From: Venatoribacter pacificus
GTDB taxonomy: Bacteria; Pseudomonadota; Gammaproteobacteria; Pseudomonadales; Oceanobacteraceae
Direction of reading: 5' to 3'
Length of the DNA stretch: 64,000 bases
NCBI RefSeq assembly: GCF_025318105.1
Contig: NZ_JAOANI010000004.1
Span: 1-64,000 of the forward strand
Both the position numbers and the translations under genes were made by a program. This document shows positions 16,894 through 26,426 of the stretch, piece after piece (positions within the stretch are counted from its first letter, which is position 1; every line of letters starts with the position of its first letter). Under the pieces are notes generated by a model, which had not been told where the DNA came from, ran no database searches, and saw only the letters and a list, made by a program, of their open reading frames with translations.

Positions 16894-18042
16894 TTATTCC
16901 CTGGCTCCGGAGTTCTCATCCAGTGGCGGGGTCTTCATGCCCCGTTTGGCATAGAACTCATCGACAAACCCGGCAAATGTACCTTCTTCCAGTGAGCGGC
17001 GCAAACCGGCCATCAGGGTCTGGTAATAATGGAGGTTATGAATGCTATTTAAAGTGGCCCCCAGAATTTCTTTGCATTTGTCCAGATGGTGCAGATAGGC
17101 ACGACTGAAATTTTTGCAGGTATAACAATCGCATTCGTCATCCACCGGGCCGTTATAGCTGCGATTCGCTGCATTACGGATCTTCAGCACGCCTTTGGAA
17201 GTAAACAGGTGCGAATTGCGCGCATTACGGGTCGGCATCACACAGTCAAACATATCCACGCCACGGCGCACGCCTTCTACCAGATCTTCAGGCTTACCCA
17301 CCCCCATCAGATAACGGGGTTTATCCTGCGGCATTTTCGGCGCCACATGACGCAGCACACGCATCATATCCGGCTTCGGCTCGCCCACACTCAGACCACC
17401 AATGGCGTAGCCGTCGAAGCCGATATCCTGCAGGCCAGCCAGTGATTCATCGCGCAGCTCTTCGTACATTCCGCCCTGAATAATACCGAACAGCGCGGAA
17501 GGATTATCACCGTGAGCGTCTTTTGAGCGCTTGGCCCAGCGCAATGACATACGCATGGAGTCAGCAGCCTGCTTCTCGGTGGCCGGATACGGCGTACACT
17601 CGTCAAAGATCATCACAATGTCGGAGCCCAGATCACGCTGCACCTGCATTGAGCTTTCCGGTGTCATCATGACTTTGTCACCATTCACCGGTGAGCGGAA
17701 AGCCACCCCTTCTTCGGTGATTTTGCGCATATCACCCAGGCTGAACACCTGAAAGCCGCCGGAGTCGGTCAGGATGGGTTTGTCCCAGCCGATAAAATCG
17801 TGCAGATCACCGTGCTCTTTAATCACTTCCGTGCCCGGACGCAGCATCAGATGAAAGGTATTGCCCAGAATAATCTCGGCACCCAGCGCCTCAACCTGAT
17901 CCGGGTTCAGGCCTTTCACTGAGCCATAAGTTCCCACCGGCATAAACGCCGGGGTCTGAATTTTTCCGCGCGGGAAGGTAATCGTGCCGCGGCGCGCATG
18001 GCTGGAGCCATCGGTAATCTCGGAGTGCAGCTCAAACTGCAT
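16894..18042 (-). CDS. tgt: Queuine tRNA-ribosyltransferase Tgt
   Basis: Exchanges guanine-34 for preQ1 in tRNAs with GUN anticodons. The 382-residue protein begins MQFELHSEITDGSSHARRG in line with E. coli Tgt. An in-frame ATG 24 bases upstream, overlapping the queA stop as TAATG, is the alternative start. Catalytic Asp residues sit in LTDSGGFQVFSL and GGVDMFDCVMPTRNARN. The zinc site is CDCYTCKNFSRAYLHHL with the downstream His. The gene follows queA, so the last two protein-level steps of queuosine formation are together. Confidence 0.96.
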   Translation of the reverse strand: MQFELHSEITDGSSHARRGTITFPRGKIQTPAFMPVGTYGSVKGLNPDQVEALGAEIILGNTFHLMLRPGTEVIKEHGDLHDFIGWDKPILTDSGGFQVFSLGDMRKITEEGVAFRSPVNGDKVMMTPESSMQVQRDLGSDIVMIFDECTPYPATEKQAADSMRMSLRWAKRSKDAHGDNPSALFGIIQGGMYEELRDESLAGLQDIGFDGYAIGGLSVGEPKPDMMRVLRHVAPKMPQDKPRYLMGVGKPEDLVEGVRRGVDMFDCVMPTRNARNSHLFTSKGVLKIRNAANRSYNGPVDDECDCYTCKNFSRAYLHHLDKCKEILGATLNSIHNLHYYQTLMAGLRRSLEEGTFAGFVDEFYAKRGMKTPPLDENSGARE

Positions 18043-18065
18043 AAAACATTCACGGGTCATGGACA

Positions 18066-19118
18066 TTATTCCGGTTGAGCGTCGTTCAGCACTGGCTGCG
18101 GACGGGATAAAAACATGGCATCGCCATAACTGTAAAAACGATAACGCTGTGCAACGGCTTCGGCATAGGCTGCCATCGTATGATCACGGCCGGCAAAAGC
18201 CGACACCAGCATAATTAAGGTTGATTCCGGCAGGTGGAAGTTGGTGATCATGGCATCCACACTGCGGAAACGGTAACCCGGGTAGATAAAGATGCGGCTT
18301 TCATCATAAAAAGGCGCGATCTCACCGCTCTGACTGGCACTCTCCAGGCTGCGTACCGATGTTGTACCCACCGCCACCACCCGTTTGCCTGCCGCACGGG
18401 TGGCTTTGACGGCATCCACCACATCCTGGCCAACTTCAATATATTCGGCGTGCATTTCGTGATCGTGGATATTATCGACTTTTACCGGCTGAAACGTACC
18501 GGCACCAACGTGCAAAGTGACATAGGCAAAGTTTACGCCCTTCTCTTTAAGTACCTGCAACAGCGGTTCATCAAAATGCAGACCGGCGGTTGGCGCTGCC
18601 ACCGCACCCGGTTTAGCCGCATACACGGTCTGATAACGTTCGCGGTCTTCTTCTGCATCGTCACGCTCCATATAAGGAGGCAGAGGCATATGGCCAACGT
18701 CATCGAGGATCGTCAGCAGTGGGCGTTCGTCGAGAAAGCGCAGCTGAAACAAAGCGCCTTCGCGTCCGACAACCTCCACCTCAACACCACCGAGCAGAAT
18801 CCGGGTACCGGGCTTAGGTGAGCGGGATGAGCGCAGATGAGCCAGCGCCTCGTGCTCGCCGGTCACTCGTTCTATAAGAGCTTCCAACTTACCGCCGCTC
18901 AGTTTCTCGCCAAACAGACGGGCCGGAATCACCCGCGTGTTGTTAAACACCAGCAGGTCACCCGGCTCTAACATAGAAGCCAGGTCTTTAAAGGTATTAT
19001 GTGCCATCTCACCGCTTGCACCATTAAGGCACAACAAACGTGAGGCGCTGCGCTCGGCCATCGGATAACGGGCTATCAGCTCGTCTGGCAGATCAAAATA
19101 GAAATCACTGGTTTTCAT
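18066..19118 (-). CDS. queA: S-adenosylmethionine:tRNA ribosyltransferase-isomerase QueA
   Basis: Transfers the ribosyl moiety of SAM to preQ1-tRNA, giving epoxyqueuosine. I start at MKTSDFYFDLPDELIARYP (350 residues), the family N-terminus; the 27 residues upstream in frame are unrelated. Signature stretches are LLVFNNTRVIPARLFG, AVAAPTAGLHFDEPLL, VTLHVGAGTFQPVKVDNIHDHEMHAEY and FHLPESTLIMLVSAFAG. It is the first gene of a minus-strand unit with tgt, yajC, secD and secF, divergent from the tRNA-Leu cluster. Confidence 0.97.
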   Translation of the reverse strand: MKTSDFYFDLPDELIARYPMAERSASRLLCLNGASGEMAHNTFKDLASMLEPGDLLVFNNTRVIPARLFGEKLSGGKLEALIERVTGEHEALAHLRSSRSPKPGTRILLGGVEVEVVGREGALFQLRFLDERPLLTILDDVGHMPLPPYMERDDAEEDRERYQTVYAAKPGAVAAPTAGLHFDEPLLQVLKEKGVNFAYVTLHVGAGTFQPVKVDNIHDHEMHAEYIEVGQDVVDAVKATRAAGKRVVAVGTTSVRSLESASQSGEIAPFYDESRIFIYPGYRFRSVDAMITNFHLPESTLIMLVSAFAGRDHTMAAYAEAVAQRYRFYSYGDAMFLSRPQPVLNDAQPE

Positions 19119-19249
19119 ATAGTCACGAAAAGAGCCGCAGTCAGCCATTATCTGGTAACAGAGACAGCCGCTTTGCAGTATTTGCTGAAAGAGCCGCAAG
19201 ATTACCGGAGATACTTTGCTAAGTTAAGGAAATCATTAGAAAAAAAGTG

Positions 19250-19277
19250 TTGACAGTAAAAATAATCACGGTAATAT
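19250..19277 (+). promoter_or_regulatory. Promoter of the tRNA-Leu cluster
   Basis: Consensus TTGACA, 16 bases, then TAATAT, followed by a GC-only discriminator (GCGCGCC) typical of stable-RNA promoters under stringent control. The tRNA-Met promoter at 47090 has the same design. Confidence 0.85.
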
Positions 19278-19303
19278 GCGCGCCACTGACGAGCTACTAA
19301 CGC

Positions 19304-19390
19304 GCCAGAGTGGCGAAATTGGTAGACGCAGGGGATTCAAAATCCCCCGCCTTTGCGGGTGTGCCGGTTCGAGTCCGGCCTCTGGTACCA
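19304..19390 (+). tRNA. tRNA-Leu (CAA)
   Basis: 87 bases with encoded CCA. The acceptor stem GCCAGAG pairs with CTCTGGT (G-U at the first pair). The anticodon stem GGGGA/TCCCC encloses the loop TTCAAAA, anticodon CAA. A long variable arm marks it as class II (Leu). Confidence 0.95.
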
Positions 19391-19444
19391 AGCAAAAGAT
19401 GCTGTCAGTATGAAGTGCGAGATGGTAACATGCCGCGCCTCAAT

Positions 19445-19530
19445 GCCCAGGTGGTGAAATTGGTAGACACGCAGTGTTCAGGTCGCTGTGAGCTATGCTC
19501 GTGAGAGTTCGAGTCTCTCCCTGGGCACCA
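19445..19530 (+). tRNA. tRNA-Leu (CAG), copy 1
   Basis: 86 bases with encoded CCA. Acceptor stem GCCCAGG, anticodon stem CAGTG/CGCTG, loop TTCAGGT, anticodon CAG, and a long variable arm (TGAGCTATGCTCG). In the same transcript as the CAA isoacceptor. Confidence 0.95.
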
Positions 19531-19569
19531 TTATTTAGAAACTGATAAGTCTCAGACTTACAGACCCAC

Positions 19570-19655
19570 GCCGAAGTGGTGAAATTGGTAGACACGCAGT
19601 GTTCAGGTCGCTGTGAGCTTTGCTCGTGAGAGTTCGAGTCTCTCCTTCGGCACCA
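19570..19655 (+). tRNA. tRNA-Leu (CAG), copy 2
   Basis: 86 bases. The body is nearly identical to copy 1 from the D arm to the T arm, but the acceptor stem differs (GCCGAAG/CTTCGGC) and the variable-arm loop has one change. This looks like a tandem duplication with compensatory acceptor-stem changes. Confidence 0.95.
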
Positions 19656-20029
19656 TTTTTATTCTTTCCAAACGGAAGGTATAAAAAGGTGAAAGAAAGT
19701 CCCTTCTTAAAAATCCATTCTTAAAAGTCCATTTTTAAAAATTTCTGTTAAACAAAACATCTCCTTATACCCAGCAACACATACGAAGACTGAAACACCT
19801 GTAGCTTCGCTGAGTTACCTGTTTTTTTGCCCTACCGTCTGACCTTCTTACTTATCCGAGAAAAACCGGCTAAAAACCAAGTAGAAAAGTCACGTTATAC
19901 ACTCTATACAGTTCCACCAATCCTCTTCTCGTCACCGTCATACGACTGATCACCGCCTAAGACCATTTACTGCTACGGCAACCCCCGATTTTGACTACGC
20001 TGAATGGAATGGACCCTCCGGAGCGCAAC
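19656..20029. other. Intergenic region between tRNA cluster and chemoreceptor gene
   Basis: About 370 bases without a gene. It opens with T-rich sequence after the last tRNA and three short repeats of the type TTCTTAAAAATCCA near 19710-19745. No clear intrinsic terminator is visible. CCGGAG near 20018 is the ribosome binding site of the chemoreceptor gene. Confidence 0.5.
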
Positions 20030-21694
20030 ATGTCGAAATATGGAACCCGAATTTTCTCCGCAGCGGCAGTCAGCGGCACAGCCAGCCTGATACTGGCGCA
20101 GCTGATCAACATGCCCGACCTGATCTCACTGCGCGAAGCCGCCGCCATTGTGGCAACCACCGGCATTACCACAGCGGTTCTTTATTACATGATGATCCGC
20201 CCACAGATTTTACTCAGCCATCAGATAACCCATCGCCTGACTCATTCCGGGAGTGATTACGACCCGAAACGGCACTCCCTGCCCGCTTATCTGAAAGGTG
20301 AAATGCAGCGCCTTGAACAGCAACTGACGATTTACAGCGAACTGAGAAGCAAATTATCCGGGCACGGTGGCCGGATTGCGATTGCCGCGGCTGAAATGTC
20401 GTACGCAGCCGATCAGATGAAAGCCAAAATCCATGATGAAGTCGCCGACACAGAGCAAATCGTTGTCTCTGCCAGACAAATCCATGACACCGTGGAACAC
20501 ATGGTAAGCCAGACTCAGGAGGCCGCACGCGCAGCCGGAGAAGCCAAAACCATTAATTCGCACGGTAAAAAAGCCGTGGATGAAACCATCCCACAGATGG
20601 AAGGCACGCGTCAGCAGGTCAACACCAATGCTGAACTGATTGCACAACTGGAAGCAAAATCAGAAGAAATTAAAGCCGTCACCCGCGTGATCAGTGACAT
20701 TGCCGAACAAACCAACCTGCTGGCGCTTAATGCTGCCATTGAAGCCGCACGGGCAGGCGAACAAGGACGCGGCTTTGCAGTTGTTGCGGATGAGGTACGC
20801 GCGCTGGCCGCCAAAACCTCCGATGCCACACAGCAAATTGGTGATACCGTTAATCAAATTAATCTGGAGATTAAAAATGCGGTCGGCAACAGCAAAGAGC
20901 TGACGGTAACGATTGACCATGGCGTACAAATGACACAAAACATCAGCACCCACCTGAACGATATTTACGACCGCTCCGAAGCGATAGAACACAGCATCAG
21001 CACCATCGCCTCCAGCGTGCAGGAAAACAGCCACAATATCAGCCATATCTCATCGATTGTTCAGGAAACCAGCAAACGTCTGCAATTAACTGAAGAAGAA
21101 ATTGCCTCCATCGCCCAACGCTCACTGGCATTATCCGAAACCGCCGAAAAAATTTACGAAGCGTTTGGCGACACCGAACTCGGAGAACCGCACGACAGCG
21201 CAAAAAATGAGGCGATCGAAGCGGCCATAGCAATCGGGGCATTACTGAGTCAGGCAATTGAAAGAGGGACACTCAATGAACAGCAGGTGTTCGATACTAA
21301 ATATCAGCCCATTAAAGGCACCAACCCCACCAAGTATTCCACTGAGTATGATAAGTTCAGCGATCAGAACTTCCCCTCGATTCAGGAACCGATTCTGACC
21401 CGCAACACCAGCATCGCCTATGCCGGAGCGGTTGATATTAATGGCTATTTCCCAACACACAACAAGCGTTTTTGTCAGCCATTGACGGGGGATCACGCCA
21501 AGGATTTATTACAGAATCGCACCAAACGTATTTTCAATGACCGCACCGGGTCACGCTGCGGCTCAAATACCCGCCCCTTTTTACTGCAAACGTACAAACG
21601 CGATACCGGCGAAGTTATGCACGATTTATCGGTACCAATATACGTGAATGGCCGTCACTGGGGAGGTTTCCGTATTGGTTATCGCAGCGAATGA
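20030..21694 (+). CDS. Chemoreceptor with C-terminal cytoplasmic sensor domain
   Basis: Methyl-accepting chemotaxis protein of 554 residues from MSKYGTRIF (GGAG upstream). Two membrane helices near the N-terminus (AAAVSGTASLILAQLI and AAAIVATTGITTAVLYYMMI) have almost no periplasmic part between them, so no external ligand domain exists. A coiled-coil signalling domain follows, with the conserved tip EQTNLLALNAAIEAARAGEQ. After it comes a globular C-terminal domain of about 150 residues starting at FDTKYQPIKGTNPTKY, with AYAGAVDINGYFPTHNKRFCQPLTGD and FLLQTYKRDTGEVMHDLSVPIYV. The pattern recalls Cache/PAS-like sensors found behind the signalling domain in some MCPs. A cytoplasmic or redox cue is likely. 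No methyltransferase or CheW genes are nearby. Confidence 0.9.
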   Translation: MSKYGTRIFSAAAVSGTASLILAQLINMPDLISLREAAAIVATTGITTAVLYYMMIRPQILLSHQITHRLTHSGSDYDPKRHSLPAYLKGEMQRLEQQLTIYSELRSKLSGHGGRIAIAAAEMSYAADQMKAKIHDEVADTEQIVVSARQIHDTVEHMVSQTQEAARAAGEAKTINSHGKKAVDETIPQMEGTRQQVNTNAELIAQLEAKSEEIKAVTRVISDIAEQTNLLALNAAIEAARAGEQGRGFAVVADEVRALAAKTSDATQQIGDTVNQINLEIKNAVGNSKELTVTIDHGVQMTQNISTHLNDIYDRSEAIEHSISTIASSVQENSHNISHISSIVQETSKRLQLTEEEIASIAQRSLALSETAEKIYEAFGDTELGEPHDSAKNEAIEAAIAIGALLSQAIERGTLNEQQVFDTKYQPIKGTNPTKYSTEYDKFSDQNFPSIQEPILTRNTSIAYAGAVDINGYFPTHNKRFCQPLTGDHAKDLLQNRTKRIFNDRTGSRCGSNTRPFLLQTYKRDTGEVMHDLSVPIYVNGRHWGGFRIGYRSE

Positions 21695-21768
21695 ACCAAG
21701 CCTTCTGGTATAGAACAATCGGGTTAACGAACCACACTGGTTGATAAAACGTCTGTTGGGTAATAAAT

Positions 21769-21796
21769 AAAAAAGGATGCCAGCGCATACTTTTTT
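21769..21796. terminator. Bidirectional terminator between chemoreceptor and GGDEF genes
   Basis: AAAAAAG, one mismatch, ATGC, loop CAGC, GCAT, then CTTTTTT forms a hairpin with A and T runs in both orientations. Both flanking genes converge on it. Confidence 0.7.
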
Positions 21797-21799
21797 ATT

Positions 21800-23779
21800 T
21801 CACACCCGATAATGCGCAACCTGATTACGGCCATTGGCCTTGGCATAGTAAAGTGCCTCATCAGCACAGCGCACCCATAATTCCGGCTTGTCGTTGTATT
21901 GTGGAACATCACCATGTACGCCAACACTGACTGTAACTGCCAGGCCTTCAGCCAGGCGGCTGAAGCTCAAATTCGCAATGGTTTTACGCAGACACTCAGC
22001 CACCAGCATGGCTCCGGCAAGCTCTGTATTGGGTAAAATCAGAATAAATTCTTCACCGCCATAGCGTGCAATTAAATCCGTATTACGATGAACTGTCTGA
22101 CGAATGGCCTGAGCGACAATACGCAGAATTTCATCACCAGCCTGATGGCCATGCACATCGTTTACCTTCTTAAAATAATCGACATCCAGCATCAGTACAC
22201 TGAGAGGCTCACGCTCACGGATAGCACGGGCCATTTCACGTTGCATAATCTGATCAAAAAAACGGCGATTGCGGACATTGGTTAACGGGTCTGTAATGCT
22301 CATAATCTCCAATTTCCGATTCGCACTTTCCAGTTCCAATGTGCGTTCTTTAACTCTTAATTCCAGTGTTTCTGTCGCTTTACGCTGCACTTCAAGAGCA
22401 CGGGACTGAGCTTCCCGCGCTTCGCGCTCATGCTCCAGCGCTTTATCCTGAGCCTGACGGGCATTACGCTCCTGTTCCAGCGCCACTTCCTGAGCAATGC
22501 GGGCAATCTTTTCATGCTCGAAAGCGGCGATCTGTGCTTCAAATCGCTCGCGTTTTTCCTGATTAAGACGATCTGCCAAGGCAAAAGAAAGCAGGATAAC
22601 TTCAAGTGCAGAACCAAACTGAACAATATTTTCGGTAAACACATTACGTGGAATAATATTGAATTTATTCATTGCCAGAATAGCGCCACCAACCAGCATC
22701 GACGACCAGGCAACGGTATAATAACGGGCCGCAGAATATCCCTGACTCCAACGCCATACGCCACCATAAATTGCCAATCCGATACCAACAACCGCAGTCG
22801 CGATCAGAATCCGGATCATGGTGTGGTAAGGAATCACATTACTGAGCACGACAATCGCCAGAGACGCGACCACGATCACGCCGAACGAACGGTTAAGCCA
22901 GTTAATATCCTGCAGGTTAAGAAAGTTGCGGGTGAAAATTGCAGCAAACAGAACAACACCGCTTAAGAAAACAATAATACTCTGGTCATTCCACTCCGTT
23001 GCCGTCGGCCACAGATACTGGAAATTAATCCCCTGAAGACTGCCGAGAAAAGCCGCCATACTGCCGACATACAGTACGTAATAAAGGTAATCTTTTTCTC
23101 GTACCGCCAGAAATATAAACAGATTGTACAGCACCATAATTAACATAATGCCGTAATAAAGCCCCATTCCCATTATCTGGTTCTGGTCATAAACGAAAAA
23201 ATCCCGCTCTTGCCAGATACTGAGAGGAAACTGCATTGAGCTGGACGTTTCTACACGAAAAACCCATTCATCGGCATCGCCGGCAGCCAATGCAATGGGG
23301 ATGACGAAATAACGATGAATAATCGGCCGCTGATAAAATGACTGCTTGTCACCCAGCTCCAGCAACTGCCACTCACCACCATTACTGCGATGGTAGACAC
23401 GCACATGATCCAGAACCGGATAGGCCAGGTTAAGAAAACGCTCTGCAGTCTCGCCCCCCGGATTATTCAACGCCAGACGAAACCAGAAAACAGAGTCGGT
23501 ATAGCCAAACGACATTCTCTGCTGCCTATGATGTTGCCAGCGCAGTGACTCAGGGGGCGCTCCCTGCATATCGCCGGCAACATCTTCATAGTATTGCAAC
23601 ACCTGATCGAGATCCTGCCCCGACGTCAGCGTGCGGATATCAACCGCTTCTGCCGCACCAACAGAAGACTCTCCTGCCGGCATGGTAATGACAGCATCCG
23701 CTGCGGCAACTGTTCCGCTCAGGCAAGAAAAGAACACTAAACACACAAAAATCGCTGACGAAAGTAACCGCTCGACCAT
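21800..23779 (-). CDS. 7TMR-DISM diguanylate cyclase
   Basis: 659-residue membrane sensor predicted to make cyclic di-GMP. Order: signal peptide; periplasmic 7TMR-DISMED2-type beta domain (about 45-185, with SVFWFRLALNNPG and HRYFVIPIALAAGD); seven membrane helices (about 200-395); a coiled coil of repeating ALE-ER-ARQAQ units (about 405-490); and a GGDEF domain (about 495-655). The active-site motif reads GGEEF (574-578), which is catalytically competent in this family. The inhibitory I-site RNTD sits directly upstream. The ligand is unknown; DISMED2 domains are often predicted to bind carbohydrates. Confidence 0.93.
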   Translation of the reverse strand: MVERLLSSAIFVCLVFFSCLSGTVAAADAVITMPAGESSVGAAEAVDIRTLTSGQDLDQVLQYYEDVAGDMQGAPPESLRWQHHRQQRMSFGYTDSVFWFRLALNNPGGETAERFLNLAYPVLDHVRVYHRSNGGEWQLLELGDKQSFYQRPIIHRYFVIPIALAAGDADEWVFRVETSSSMQFPLSIWQERDFFVYDQNQIMGMGLYYGIMLIMVLYNLFIFLAVREKDYLYYVLYVGSMAAFLGSLQGINFQYLWPTATEWNDQSIIVFLSGVVLFAAIFTRNFLNLQDINWLNRSFGVIVVASLAIVVLSNVIPYHTMIRILIATAVVGIGLAIYGGVWRWSQGYSAARYYTVAWSSMLVGGAILAMNKFNIIPRNVFTENIVQFGSALEVILLSFALADRLNQEKRERFEAQIAAFEHEKIARIAQEVALEQERNARQAQDKALEHEREAREAQSRALEVQRKATETLELRVKERTLELESANRKLEIMSITDPLTNVRNRRFFDQIMQREMARAIREREPLSVLMLDVDYFKKVNDVHGHQAGDEILRIVAQAIRQTVHRNTDLIARYGGEEFILILPNTELAGAMLVAECLRKTIANLSFSRLAEGLAVTVSVGVHGDVPQYNDKPELWVRCADEALYYAKANGRNQVAHYRV

Positions 23780-24100
23780 AATTCATCCATCCACCTAATG
23801 AATTCAGTCTAGCAGGCGTACTGCAAACCGATGCTTATCCGCTCCGATTAATTCCCATAAAGAAAAAGTACAAAAGTCCCATTTAAATCTGCCCGGTAGT
23901 GCCCAGCACGCGCAACAACCTGAAGTTACATTTTTTCGTTACAAAACCTACTCAAGCATTCTCCGTATCATCAGAATCGATTGATCAGAGTCGCGTTTTG
24001 TTCACAGTTTTTTCACCCAATCACTGCTATAAAAGACCGATCAGGATAACAATAACGAGAATGCCCACAAGAAGGCATAATTCAACGCAGTGAGGCGAGG
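23780..24100. promoter_or_regulatory. Promoter region of the redox operon
   Basis: About 320 bases between divergent genes, AT-rich (notably 23925-24050). It must contain the start of the six-gene operon that follows. GCGAGG just before ATG at 24101 serves as ribosome binding site. I see no convincing operator. Confidence 0.45.
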
Positions 24101-26416
24101 ATGAAACACACACTCTGGTTCCTGTTACTGCTGTCTCTGGGCATTACCCTGAGCGGCTGTAAAAGCGACTATTCCGGTAATGTTGGCGGCGCCTCTAATG
24201 GCGGCAATGGCAACTTGATCGGCAACTATAATCCCGAAGGTCAGCGTCAATACGAGCGCCAGTGCGCCTCCTGTCACGGCGTCGATGGTAACGGAACGCC
24301 GATCGGTTCATCGTTAGTTGCTTGTGCAACCTGCTCAACCGTCAGCGTTCTGGCGGATGAAATCAGCCGCACTATGCCAATTGGTAATGTCGGCAGCTGC
24401 AGCGGTAGCTGTGCCACCGATACCGCGGAATACATTCTGTACGCCTTCAATGGCTACAACCTCGCCGCCGCGACCACCACACTGGAAGGTGTTGCCAATC
24501 ACGAGCTGACCGTTACCCTGCGCAGCGCCGCATTACTGCTGGCTGGCCGCCTGCCCACCGACAGCGAAATCGCCATGGTAGAAAACAATGGCGAAAGTGG
24601 TTTGAGCCTCGCCCTTAACCAGCTGATGAATGAAGAAAACTTTTATCAGTGGTTAATGGAAGCGTTTAACGAGCAACTGCTCACCGATAAATACCTCAGC
24701 AGCAATCAATATGAAGGCGGCATTAACCTGCTTGACCCGGATGATTACCCCCAGCGCAAATGGTACAACGATGCTTATCCCGCCGATGAGCAAAGCAGCA
24801 TCCGTGGCTGCGTTCGCACACTCACCAATGATGCCGTTGCCCGCGAGCCACTCGAATTAGTGCGCTATGCCGCTAAAAACAGCCTGCCACATACTCTGTA
24901 CATGAGCGCCGATTACATGATGGTGAACTGGTACAGCCAACAGGTGTACGAAGCCACACTGGTCGATTCAAATGCGACCTTTAACCGCCTGGCCGAGCCA
25001 GTTTGTGATGCCAACGGCGTTAAAGTTTATTACGACCCGAATGACTTCCGCCCGGCGCGGGTTACCAAAGACCTCGAATATGAAATGGGTGGCATGCCGC
25101 ACGCCGGGGTGCTGACCTCGCCGATGTTCTTAAACCGCTATCCAACCACCTTCACCAACCGCAACCGTCACCGCTCGCGCATTGTTTTTGACTATTTTCT
25201 GGATACCGACATTCTGAAAATTGAAGGTGATCGTCCGGGCGATGGCATCGGTGCAGGCACCGCCAATCCAACTCTGCTTGATCCGGCCTGTTATGCCTGC
25301 CATCAGGTGATGGACCCGGTGTCGTCGGCTTTCCAGCATTACGATGATCGCGGTCAGTACATTGTCACCGGCAGCACCTCACGCAATCGCTGGGACAGCT
25401 CCGATATCGAACCCGCCGGTCTGGCTGGCAAAACCATTCCACTGTCCGGTAACAGCGGTTATTTCCGCAATATGCTGCAGTGGCTGGGGAAAGAAATTGC
25501 CAATGATCCACGTTTTATCCGCGCCACCATGCGCACACTGTATACCGGCATCATCGGCCAGGAGCCGCTGGAATCACCGGGCGAAAATGGCAGTGATGCC
25601 GACAAAGTCGCTTACAACAGCCAGCGCGCCGTTATCAACACCATCGGCCAGGCCATGGCGGCCGATGGCTGGAATATCAAAACCGGAGTAAAGGGCATCA
25701 TCATGAGTCCTTACTACCGCGCCAAAGCACTGGACGCCGGCAAACTGGTCGCCAACGAACACATCGGCGCCACCCAGTTCCTCAGTCCGGAACAGATGCA
25801 ACGCAAACTGCAGGCAACTCTGGGCTTCGGCTGGGATGAATTCCGCAATGAAAACAACCGCATCATGTACGGCGGCATGGATTCCGACAGCATCATTGAA
25901 CGCATCCGTGAACCCAGCGGCCTGACCATTGCCATTCAGCAGCGTATGGCCACCGAAATGGCCTGCCGCGCCACCGCACTGGATTTCACCCGCAGTGCCG
26001 CCGAGCGCAAACTGTTCCGTTACGTTGAACCCACCACCACGCCGCTGAACAGCGAAGGTGAACTCAGCGCCTCAGCGGTCAGCATGATCAAGCACAATCT
26101 GCAGCACCTGCACTGGGTCTTGCTCGGCGAACAGCTCGATATAAACAGCAGCGAACTGCAGGCCAGCTACGACCTGTACTATCAGGTCTGGTCACAGGGC
26201 CAGGAGCTGCTGGCCAATTACCGCGACTATGACCCGCGCCCAGGTACGTCTATGGAATGGGAATGTCGCGCACGCTGGTATCGGACGGACGATGGCCGCA
26301 CCAACGGCGATTTGCCGGAAGAAATGCGTATTGAACAGGATGACAACTACAGCATCCGCGCCTGGACAGCGGTCATTACCTACCTGCTGTCTGACTACCG
26401 CTTTGCTTACGAATAA
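24101..26416 (+). CDS. Di-heme cytochrome c lipoprotein (DUF1588/DUF1592-like)
   Basis: 771-residue lipoprotein (lipobox LSGC, lipidated C20). Near the N-terminus lies a class I cytochrome c domain with CASCH (C55, C58, H59) and TMPIGN as likely distal Met. A second heme motif, CYACH, occurs in a block LLDPACYACHQVMDPVSSAFQHYDDRGQY that resembles the DUF1588 segment CxxCHxxMDPxGFALExFDxxGR. The large remainder is helical and uncharacterised. It should sit in the periplasm anchored to a membrane and carry electrons. Several extra Cys (residues about 76-105) could form disulfides, fitting the thioredoxin encoded three genes on. It is first in a tightly packed operon (10 bases to the next gene). 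Confidence 0.8.
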   Translation: MKHTLWFLLLLSLGITLSGCKSDYSGNVGGASNGGNGNLIGNYNPEGQRQYERQCASCHGVDGNGTPIGSSLVACATCSTVSVLADEISRTMPIGNVGSCSGSCATDTAEYILYAFNGYNLAAATTTLEGVANHELTVTLRSAALLLAGRLPTDSEIAMVENNGESGLSLALNQLMNEENFYQWLMEAFNEQLLTDKYLSSNQYEGGINLLDPDDYPQRKWYNDAYPADEQSSIRGCVRTLTNDAVAREPLELVRYAAKNSLPHTLYMSADYMMVNWYSQQVYEATLVDSNATFNRLAEPVCDANGVKVYYDPNDFRPARVTKDLEYEMGGMPHAGVLTSPMFLNRYPTTFTNRNRHRSRIVFDYFLDTDILKIEGDRPGDGIGAGTANPTLLDPACYACHQVMDPVSSAFQHYDDRGQYIVTGSTSRNRWDSSDIEPAGLAGKTIPLSGNSGYFRNMLQWLGKEIANDPRFIRATMRTLYTGIIGQEPLESPGENGSDADKVAYNSQRAVINTIGQAMAADGWNIKTGVKGIIMSPYYRAKALDAGKLVANEHIGATQFLSPEQMQRKLQATLGFGWDEFRNENNRIMYGGMDSDSIIERIREPSGLTIAIQQRMATEMACRATALDFTRSAAERKLFRYVEPTTTPLNSEGELSASAVSMIKHNLQHLHWVLLGEQLDINSSELQASYDLYYQVWSQGQELLANYRDYDPRPGTSMEWECRARWYRTDDGRTNGDLPEEMRIEQDDNYSIRAWTAVITYLLSDYRFAYE

Positions 26417-26426
26417 GGAGCACGCC

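Noticed and set aside
26229..26426. Long N-terminal extension of the DUF1501 protein
   Set aside because: It overlaps the cytochrome gene and would bury the Tat signal; ATG at 26427 with AAGGAG is preferred.
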